Part shown: positions 1 through 5,888 of the stretch, in pieces
How positions within the stretch are numbered: the stretch's first letter is position 1
Layout: every line of letters starts with the position of its first letter
Assembly (NCBI GenBank): GCA_002336475.1
Contig: DDCX01000046.1
Location: 665 to 6,552, forward strand
DNA from: Flavobacteriales bacterium UBA1995
GTDB lineage: Bacteria > Bacteroidota > Bacteroidia > Flavobacteriales_D > Sanyastnellaceae
Reading direction: 5' to 3'
DNA length: 5,888 nucleotides
Notes under the pieces: generated by a model
What the model was told of the DNA's origin: nothing
The model's input: only the letters and a program-made list of their open reading frames with translations
The model's database searches: none
Made by a program: the position numbers and the translations under genes

Positions 1-1005
1 GCCAACAATGGTGGACATCCATGGGTGGCTGCTTTCAATGCGTTCATCCGGGCGGATCAGGGTGGAACATACAACCCCCAACAGGCAGACTACCAAATCT
101 GGGACATGACCGCGAAGACACCTTGGTCACAATCGACGCAATACCCAGAATTCAGTGATGTTTCAGACACAGAGGCCTTGCCGTTTGACAACCTGAATTC
201 AACTTCGGACGATGTCTACGCCCGTGTTGACATGGTATATGACCCGAGGGTGGAACTCAATGTATCCCAGAAAACTGCCGCCATCAACAGCGACTCCGAA
301 GGCTCCTCCAACAAGGATTGTGACTACACCGCAGAACAGATGAGACTGCCTGCTCTGTCCAATACGTTCCTAGGAGAAATTGACCTGTTCGCAAGCGATG
401 CAGAGGGCGACTACCGCTCTCCCCTTGATGCGTTCTTGGCGACGTATGCAGGGTCCTTCAATGACGAAATCGTTGACGTCAATGACTCTGTATTCCCCTT
501 CCCCGCTGGACTGCCCATTGTGTACGAGTCGGAAATGTACTGCTTGGACCTCTCCGCAGGCCAGCATCAAAAAGTGGAGCTCCTGAACGAATTGGGTGAA
601 GTCTACTACTCTTTTGAAGACACCATCAAAGTCTTTGGCTCGGCCTACAAATTTTCCATCACCAACACACTCAATTCGGGTTCGAATCAGAGCACACTCA
701 ACCTGGACTCTGCATCAACCGGCTATAGCTTCATAGCCAGACAACCCACTGAGGACAACAGTGAAGGGGTCAGTATTCCCAAGGGCAACTTGAACATCAA
801 CCTCCTCAAGGATGGGGTGGTGGTCGATCACTGGTATCCCTTCAAACATTTGATTCCGCTGACACAGGACACCAAGGACATCCCCGGCGTCCTTTATGAC
901 ATGAACAACCCGGAAACATCCCTCTTCCATCATGGAAGGTTCGACGCCATCATTCTTGGAGAGTATGTCGCCACCAATCCTGTCCCGGTATCCTCTGACC
1001 CCACC
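1..1005 (+). other. N-terminal unassigned beta-rich region (residues 1-335)
   Basis: This stretch of the giant protein has no domain I can name firmly. It is acidic and Asn/Asp/Ser-rich, with strand-like segments such as VYYSFEDTIKVFGSAYKFSI (201-220) and LNINLLKDGVVVDHWYP (264-280). Only two cysteines occur (C107, C181), which could pair. The segment FDAIILGEYVATNPVP (314-329), just before ILRDPPG, resembles a strand ending in 'VLG..P' that I recall preceding the ILRDPPG block in related giant proteins. The true N terminus is upstream of the window, so nothing can be said on export signals. Confidence 0.5.
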
Positions 1006-4000
1006 CTCGACTTCATTCTCCGTGACCCCCCTGGAGACCAGTCATTCTGTCGAATGGAGCAAGGATCAACCATGGGCTTCACCAAGTCTGTCTCCAACGG
1101 AGATCAGGACGCTTTGAACCGCTCAAAGGACATCTCAGCGACAGCTTCAATGAAAGTAGGAGGCTCTCTGCTCATCGCTCCATTGGGCGTCGGTATATCT
1201 ACCGGCAGCGAAGTGGATGCATCCATTGGCGGAAGCGTCGCGCAAGAGGAGAGCTATTCAAGAAACAAGACCAATGCGGTGAAAATCGAGGAGAGCATGA
1301 CCGTCACTACGGAAATCTCCACCTCTGACTTGGCCCAAGAACACCTATACCTCGATGAAGACGGGACCATTCTGTCCACGCATCAGGATCTGTTTTTCGG
1401 CTCTGTGCGGAACACTGCAATTTCAGTCCACCGTCGAATTGGTCCCATCCGAACCGCTGAGCTCTACACCGACGGTATCGATGGACAAATCGCTCAAGAT
1501 TTGGGCGCGGAGGATTACTCGGTCAAAGGCACACAGGGCATCATCCAATCCTGGGAAGAAGGGGGCACCAAACCCAATCTGATCCCCATGTTCAAGACCG
1601 ACCATCAAGGTGAAATGACGCTCAGTCTTGCACCCCATCTTTTGGCTTGGAGAACGGAAACAAAGACCTCAGATTTGCCTGCCAGCCAGTTCCTGAAAAC
1701 GGAATTCACCATCAAAACGCAAGACATTGCCTTGTTGGAAGCGTCGAGGGATGCTTATTTCGAAGCACATCCCGAGTTGTATCAATGGCCGGATGGCACA
1801 CCATCCAACCAGAACTGGCCCCATACAGCCTTCCCTAAGGGAATGAGACTGGCCAACAACGACGACCACCGTTGGTCGATTTTCCACCAGGGATGGCTCG
1901 ACGAAGTCCATACGGCTACGGCCAACAGTTCAGAGCAGGTTCCCGCCGGACCAAGCACGATCAACAGGGCCTATCAGGTTCCCAACCCCGACATCGCTGG
2001 GGCAGGCTTGAGCCTGGACGATTTCGCTGATTATTATGACAGCCCATCAGACCCGGCTGCCGTGTTGATTTCAGACGTATTGTCCGGTGACGACCGCAAA
2101 GGACCAGGTTACATTTTCCTTGGCCATGCCACTCAGCTGGATTTGGACTCCGTGCGCTATTTCAACAATCAAATCGCCTCCTGGAGTCGGATGCTCGCCG
2201 AAAATGAATTTGAAAAGATCAACGCAAGACGCTACATCTTCGATAACCTCGATCAGTTCGACGAACCCTCCGAGCTGTCCAATTGGATGGAGGATCTCGA
2301 GTCTTCCAACAGCACCGTTTCCAATTTCAGCCTCGACGATTTTGGTTATTCCGCGAGCGACTTGGATGCCATTGATGTATCCATGAATTCGGAGGCCTCA
2401 ATTTGGGATGACGCAGACTTCGAACCCTTCTTTATCAGCTTCAGCGGAGGAGGGGCCAGTTACACTTCCACCGTAACCAAGCAGAGCATAAAAGAGCAAA
2501 CGAGAACAAGAACGCTCAGCTCAAACTCAGGCGGGTCCTTGGGCATCGAAGCTAGTTTGAATGACATAGGCTTTGAAACCAGTTTTGGAGACATGAGCAC
2601 CCTGACTGAAACTAGAAGCCAAAGTCAGAACAGTGCGACTTCCCTGACTTATTCCTACACCCTTTCGGACGAGGAAGAAACCAACATGTTCCTGGTAGCC
2701 GTCATTCCCGGACGTGGATTGAATGGGCCCATTTTCCTAAATCTGGGTGCCATCACGTCTTGTCCCTATGTCGCTGAGGACGAAGCAGAATTCCATGAGT
2801 GGTACCCTGCTTTGATCCCGGGCCTGAGCAACATCAACCCCACGATGTTGGATTGCGAGAGTGGCACCGTCCAGACACCGACTTGGGCCAACACCATAGA
2901 TCCGAACGCACTCGTTCTGGAGCAATCCACCGGACAGGTGTGGACGCACATGAACCCTGCGCCCAACTTCAGTTATGATGGATTGGGGTCAGATGCAGTC
3001 GCATTGCAGGCTACCGTAGCGATGAGCGCCGCCATGGCCGCCACCGCAGGTTTGGCTGCGTCCGGCGGCAATGTTGGAGGCGCCGTGCTCGCGGGTGTGG
3101 TTGTTGGAGCCGGCTTGGGGATGTTCGCCCTAGACCTCGTCAAGACGACCATCTGGAGAAATGCTGTCGCAGCCGAATATGGAACCACTTTTGAATCCAC
3201 TGGCTACAATACTGCGAGCTTGGTCGCCATTGAGCAGGCCACGAATCAGACTGAAATTTTCCTCGCCCCAGGGATGTGCGCGGACATTTTTGACCCGGAA
3301 AAGACATGGATGGTACAACCCTCCACTGTACCGACCCAAGTCCCTGAATTGTCCGTTTCATACACCAACCCCGTCTCGGGCGAAGTCATCTCAGAAGCCC
3401 AGTCCATAAGGGGAGAAGACGGCGAATTGTCACCCGCTTTGTCGGCTACGGCATTCATGGACGAACCCATCGGCATGACCTTGCATCTGAGGCACAATCC
3501 ATCCAATCCCATCGGGGTGGCCACCTGGTACGATGTCTATGCAGACGTATTGTCCAATCAACTGGGCGCATTGGTCTCGCTGGGAGGTATTGAACAAACG
3601 GCGGCAGAATTGGTCCTCCACCCGAGTTGGTCACCACAAGCCCCATTGGGCGGCGCTTATGATGTCCCCTTGGTGCTGCAGCACGCTGGCATCGATGAAC
3701 CGCAGTTCAATTCTGGTTCGTTGACCATCATTCAACAAGCCGTGTGCGACCGAAACATGAGCGACCAAATCAAGGTCCAATTGAATTTTGAACCGGCATG
3801 CAGCGACATTGACCTGACACAACCGCTCGAAAACTGGACCGCCAACCTGGAGACCATTACGAACGGCCCGACGGAATTGCCGAGCGACGTGGATGTTGCC
3901 GTTGACGTCGAACAGCAACACTTCAAGAATTGGCTCATCAACTTCAACCCCAATTTAGGAGAAGGCCCTGTGGTCGTGGAGTACAGATTGGGAAATGGTT

Positions 4001-5888
4001 CCATCTGGGCCCCCATCAGCAACTCCAATGCCTTCGATACAGAGAGCGAGGTGCTCTTGAATTCGGACAGCACCTTGAGCGATTTCAACTTCCGGTGGTC
4101 TCCCATAGATGCATCTTCTCTGTGCAATCCATTGACCAATGCAGATGGTACATCCTGCCTCGGGTATGAAGGCGAAGTATTGTTGAGGGCGCGCAGCATC
4201 TGCCGCAATCCATTTGCATTGCCAAAGACGTCGAACATCGTCAGCGGATATGTTGATTTCGTCAGGCCTGAGTTGTTTGGCAGCGTGCTTCCGTCCGACG
4301 GATTCCTGGAGCCTGGAGATGAGCTGCAGTTGCGCTGGTCCGAGGGCATGGAGACTTCCAACCCCGCCTATTCACTCAGCCCCGACTCCATCAAGATCAG
4401 GGCGACCCAGAATTCAGACTACACCAAGAACAGCGGCGGCTTGAAGTTCACCGGTGACGAACACCTCACCGTGGTCCAAGGACCGCACCTCGACGCCTAC
4501 TACGCGGATGAAGACATGATCGGGTTCCCCGGTTGGTCCATCAGTTGGAAGCAATGGGGAGGCGGATTGTACGGTGTGCAGGACACGGCCTCCGGTACCA
4601 TCGGTGCCACATCGGCAGACCCCGATGACCTGGTGGTCATGCCCAACCAGATCACGGTGGTGGTGCCACCATCCGCCGCCAGCGGTGTGGTCTTCACCCA
4701 GGGCGACCAGTCCGGATACAGTCTGACGGGTGAGTTTGTCGACATCGACCATTTCAAGCTGACCTCGACCGTTGCCGATGTGGGCACTTCGTCTTACACG
4801 GTTCAGATTTCGGGCGCGAACGCACAATGGAACGGACTGTGGAACCAGCTCGAGCTGGTCTTCGAACCAACCGCTACCGAAGGCACCTACAACTGGAGGC
4901 TCGACCTCAATGGAGCGCCTGCGGGTCAGAATGGCGTCATCTCCAACATCCAACTGGAGCCCACACGCCTGACGCTCGGCAACGGATGGTTGAACGGCCA
5001 CGCCACCGGCGAAGCGCTCAGCATGCCCATGCAGGACTTCCGCATGTGGAACAGCCAGCGCGAGACCTATGCTTCAGAGACGCCCGCCTTCCAAATCACT
5101 GGAAACGAGATCGGACTGCAGCTTTGGTTGCCCATGGATGAACTGGAAGGCACTCCTGCCGACCGCGCCCGCATGCGCGATGTCATCATGGAGGCCAACT
5201 GGTACAGCCCGGGTGCCTCGCATGCCCTTGACTTTGCCTCCAACACGAACGGTTCGCTCATCCCGAGCATTTCTGGAGTGAACTGGACGCCGGACGGCAC
5301 CCGCAACACGACCCTCGAGTTCTGGGTCAAGCCGGGCGGCCTCAACGAGGGCATCATGAGCATCAACGGCACCGCCGATCCCGACATCGACCTCCGTCGT
5401 GTGGGATGGTCCGGCTTCATCGATGAGTTGGGACGACTCGGTTTCGCCAACGGAACAGACACCATGCGCACGCAGCAGCCGCTGTCGGACGCCTGGCACC
5501 ATGTCGCTTTGGTCCGCCGCTACAACGGAACGGCATTGCTCTACATCGACGGAGAAGAAGTCGCCGGTGACCCTGCCTACGATCACGGCAAACTCATCCC
5601 GGTCGTGCTGCACCTCGGTGCGCGCAACCAGTTGCCCTCTGGCATCGGTGAGTGCCATGACCTGCAGGGCATCAGCTTCAACACCGATGGCGACGCCAAC
5701 GTGCACCAAGCCGGTTCGCTCGGTTGGGCGATGTTCAACGGGGTGCCCACCGAGTTCTTCGGGGATGGCACCATTGCGACGGATGACCTGGACTACACCA
5801 ACGCCTTCCACGCCTCAGAGCAGGATTGCATCGACGCATGTGTAGACGCCCCCCCAAGTGGTGCCCCCATTGGGTATGACCGCTTCTT
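1..5888 (+). CDS. Giant secreted LamG-domain protein, partial at both ends
   Basis: One frame, starting at base 1, stays open through all 1962 complete codons; neither start nor stop codon is present, so no signal peptide or C-terminal sorting domain can be examined. The translation is coherent throughout: acidic, rich in Asn, Ser, Thr and Gly, poor in Cys (14), with alternating hydrophobic residues typical of beta-sandwich extracellular proteins. In order it holds an ILRDPPG block (339-345), a Ser/Thr-rich segment (360-445), a helical linker (711-760), a second Ser/Thr-rich segment ending in TSCPY (812-923), a hydrophobic hairpin (998-1050), beta-sandwich modules (1110-1410), an Ig-like domain (1420-1475) and two LamG-like domains (1480-1715, 1738-1930). 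From memory, this order matches uncharacterised giant LamG proteins of Bacteroidota, commonly thought to be exported (often by type IX secretion) and to act in adhesion or matrix binding. The biochemical role is unknown. Coding status is very secure; family assignment is moderately secure. Confidence 0.95.
1006..1440 (+). other. ILRDPPG block and first Ser/Thr-rich amphipathic segment
   Basis: Residues 339-345 read ILRDPPG, followed by DQSFCRMEQGSTMGFTKS (346-363). I recall this motif as a landmark of giant LamG proteins in Bacteroidota. Next comes a stretch rich in Ser, Thr, Gly and small residues (about 364-440): SATASMKVGGSLLIAPLGVG (379-398), then GGSVAQEESYSRNKTNAV, then the alternating IEESMTVTTEISTSD (429-443). 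The pattern suggests long paired strands, as in beta-hairpins of strut-like or pore-forming proteins, although no specific toxin fold is recognisable. It ends near DLFFGSVRNTAISV (463-476), which resembles the '(D)xFxG' strand I recall at this place in relatives. C350 is the only cysteine. The motif is seen directly; family membership is from memory and structure is inferred. Confidence 0.55.
1441..2130 (+). other. Mixed central region between the two Ser/Thr-rich segments
   Basis: Residues 481-710 have no recognised domain. The part around 563-588, from QFLKTEFTIKTQDIALLEASRDAYF onward, looks helical and charged. It is followed by a Trp-, Pro- and His-containing stretch (596-640: YQWPDGTPSNQNWPHTAFP, then RWSIFHQGW) that is probably an irregular or loop-rich domain. 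SLDDFADYYDSPSDPAAV (671-688) is acidic. There are no cysteines from 351 to 920. The region probably positions the two beta segments, but no function can be assigned. Confidence 0.4.
2131..2280 (+). other. Charged helical linker (residues 711-760)
   Basis: The sequence LDLDSVRYFNNQIASWSRM (713-731), then LAENEFEKINARRYIFDNLDQ, has heptad-like spacing of hydrophobic residues and many charged side chains, so it is predicted to be a long helix. I recall a comparable 'YN.QI..W...L..NE..K' helix between the two Ser/Thr-rich segments of other giant ILRDPPG proteins; here N723, Q724, I725, W728, L732, N735, E736 and K739 fit that pattern. It lies directly upstream of the second beta segment and may act as a hinge or dimerising helix. 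The helix prediction is by eye. Confidence 0.5.
2401..2775 (+). other. Second Ser/Thr-rich segment closing in TSCPY
   Basis: Residues 811-823 read FISFSGGGASYTS. They lead into a long alternating Ser/Thr/Lys/Arg/Glu/Gln stretch (822-842), a Gly-rich turn with hydrophobic residues (SGGSLGIEASLNDIGFETSFG, 843-863) and a second polar strand-like run (STLTETRSQSQNSATSLTYS, 866-885). It closes with YTLSDEEETNMFLVAVIPGRG (886-906) and GAITSCPY (916-923). The design, polar strand then small-residue turn then polar strand, mirrors the first segment at 360-445 and suggests a pair of long beta-hairpins or an internal duplication. I recall 'YTLSDDD' and 'SCP(W/Y)E' as matching landmarks in related giant proteins; here the residues after SCPY (VAEDEAEF) differ from that pattern. 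Confidence 0.55.
2992..3150 (+). other. Ala/Gly-rich hydrophobic hairpin with glycine zipper
   Basis: Residues 1000-1020 (VALQATVAMSAAMAATAGLAA) form one uncharged Ala-rich segment. A short turn (SGGNVGG, 1021-1027) follows, then a second uncharged segment, AVLAGVVVGAGLGMFAL (1028-1044), which ends at charged D1045 and K1048. The second arm has small residues spaced by four: A1028, G1032, G1036, G1040, a classic glycine-zipper spacing that favours helix packing in membranes. The run of about 44 residues without a charge is striking within an otherwise polar, acidic protein. Alternatives are a buried helical hairpin, or a hydrophobic packing unit in a secreted multimer. It is not an N-terminal signal sequence because coding continues for about 1000 residues on each side. 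Confidence 0.6.
3328..4230 (+). other. Beta-sandwich modules with paired cysteines (residues 1110-1410)
   Basis: This region is built of strand-like stretches: PELSVSYTNPVSGEV (1115-1129), GMTLHLRHNPSNPIGVATWY (1158-1177), SNQLGALVSLGG (1185-1196), AAELVLHPSW (1201-1210) and AYDVPLVLQHAG (1219-1230). A segment SLTIIQQAVCDRNMSDQIKV (1240-1259) leads to LNFEPACSDIDL (1261-1272), placing C1249 and C1267 so that they could form a disulfide. I recall a similar 'CD......V.F.P.CSD' arrangement in giant Bacteroidota surface proteins. Residues 1308-1370 (FKNWLINFNPN, VVVEYRLGNG, FNFRWSPID) look like an FN3- or Ig-like fold, followed by a cluster of C1375, C1386 and C1401. Exact domain families are not certain. 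Confidence 0.5.
4258..4437 (+). other. SbsA/Big_5-like Ig domain
   Basis: Residues 1422-1446 read RPELFGSVLPSDGFLEPGDELQLRW with the pattern 'P.dg.l.pgdel.lrws', which is characteristic of bacterial Ig-like (SbsA or Big_5) domains in which a short loop precedes a strand beginning with a hydrophobic alternation. SPDSIKIRATQNSD (1460-1473) looks like the closing strand. The domain is short, about 55 residues, and sits directly before the first LamG-like domain, as is common in adhesive surface proteins. Assignment rests on motif shape, not on a search. Confidence 0.5.
4438..5142 (+). other. Divergent LamG/concanavalin-like domain 1
   Basis: Residues 1480-1714 carry the landmarks of a LamG_3-type jelly roll in the expected order: GLKFTGDEHLTV (1480-1491) as the opening strand, FPGWSISWKQWG (1509-1520) in place of 'FTlefWvk', WNQLELVFEPTATEGTYNWR (1614-1633) leading to LDLNGAPAG in place of 'WhHvAlv...g...lYiDG', LTLGNGWLNG (1657-1666), and PMQDFRMWNSQRE (1676-1688) in place of 'iDEvRiWn.are'. 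It ends with IGLQLWLPMDELEG (1704-1717), matching the usual 'gLvayYpFde..G'. The domain carries about 70 extra residues between the WKQWG strand and WNQLELVF. Such domains often bind carbohydrate or Ca2+, but no ligand can be assigned here. Confidence 0.65.
5212..5796 (+). other. LamG/concanavalin-like domain 2
   Basis: This is the best-conserved domain in the window. HALDFASNTNGSLIPSI (1741-1757) is the opening strand, TTLEFWVKPGG (1770-1780) the second, GIMSINGT (1784-1791) the third, AWHHVALVRRYNG (1831-1843) the core strand, LLYIDGEEVA (1846-1855) the substrate-side hairpin, and VLHLGARN (1869-1876) the following strand. It continues directly from the 'LWLPMDE' end of domain 1, as in tandem LamG arrays. 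The usual 'iDEvRiWn' strand is replaced by an unusual SLGWAMFNGVPTEFFGDG (1906-1923). C1885 lies in an insertion (SGIGECHDLQGISFNTDGDA). The domain is likely a binding module on the cell surface. LamG membership is well supported by motifs; ligand is unknown. Confidence 0.8.
5797..5888 (+). other. Start of a further region with two close cysteines, cut by the window end
   Basis: Residues 1933-1962 include HASEQDCIDACVDAPPSGAP (1937-1956), with C1943 and C1947 four residues apart, and then IGYDRF to the end of the window. The Pro/Gly-containing linker after the cysteines suggests a boundary between domains. The two cysteines may form a small disulfide-closed loop or pair with cysteines outside the window. 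Too little is visible to assign a family. Confidence 0.35.

Noticed and set aside
2992..3150. Signal peptide or start of a second gene at the hydrophobic segment
   Set aside because: Several ATG codons occur here, but the frame is continuous on both sides, no stop codon precedes the segment, and beta-sandwich coding continues in the same frame.
2072..3555. A 14-base direct repeat, CAGACGTATTGTCC, at 2072-2085 and 3542-3555
   Set aside because: Both copies encode the same short phrase (DVLS) in the same frame, with no further similarity around them, so it is a chance match in codon choice.
3732..4361. 209-residue open stretch on the minus strand
   Set aside because: It is entirely antisense to the giant frame, Ser-rich in the way expected from the complement of the + strand codons, and has no recognisable domain.
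4414..5001. 195-residue open stretch on the minus strand
   Set aside because: It is antisense to LamG-like domain 1 in a GC-rich part and its translation has no family-like pattern, whereas the + frame is coherent throughout.
5074..5811. 245-residue open stretch on the minus strand
   Set aside because: It lies antisense to the best-conserved LamG domain on the + strand, in the most GC-rich part, where long antisense open frames arise by chance. Its translation shows no recognisable motif.
5827..5841. Possible cytochrome c heme site at CIDAC (1943-1947)
   Set aside because: The spacing is C-x3-C with Val after it, not CxxCH, so there is no heme-binding motif.

Overview
The window is a piece of one very large protein-coding gene. 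Reading from base 1 on the + strand, I translated all 1962 complete codons and met no stop. There is no intergenic DNA, promoter, RNA gene, terminator or mobile element. Both the start and the stop codon lie outside the window, so the protein is longer than 1962 residues. Residue numbers below count from the first codon of the window.

The product looks like a secreted or surface-exposed giant protein. It is rich in Asp, Asn, Ser and Thr, has only 14 Cys in 1962 residues, and is predicted mostly beta, ending in concanavalin/LamG-like domains. From memory of such proteins, it belongs to a poorly characterised group of giant LamG-containing proteins of Bacteroidota that share an 'ILRDPPG' block, two Ser/Thr-rich beta segments, a helical linker and an 'SCP(Y/W)' block. 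I could not search a database. The organism is probably a Bacteroidota (perhaps a Flavobacteriales-like marine or freshwater lineage) of moderate GC. That rests on protein type and codon use only, so confidence is low to moderate.

Layout: residues 1-335, an unassigned beta-rich extracellular region. Residues 336-480, the ILRDPPG block with the first Ser/Thr-rich amphipathic segment. Residues 480-710, a mixed region. Residues 711-760, a charged helical linker. Residues 805-925, the second Ser/Thr-rich segment, closing with TSCPY. Residues 998-1050, an Ala/Gly-rich hydrophobic hairpin with a glycine zipper, unexpected in the middle of a secreted protein. Residues 1110-1410, beta-sandwich modules. 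Residues 1420-1475, an SbsA/Big_5-like Ig fold. Residues 1480-1715, a divergent LamG-like domain. Residues 1738-1930, a clearer LamG domain. Residues 1935-1962, the start of a further Cys-containing region cut by the window edge.

The most interesting part is the central architecture: two similar Ser/Thr-rich, strand-alternating segments separated by a helical linker and followed by a glycine-zipper hydrophobic hairpin. It resembles, in general design only, proteins that insert into membranes or build long beta struts. The 3' third, carrying the LamG domains, has higher GC and different leucine codon use from the rest, hinting at a modular origin.
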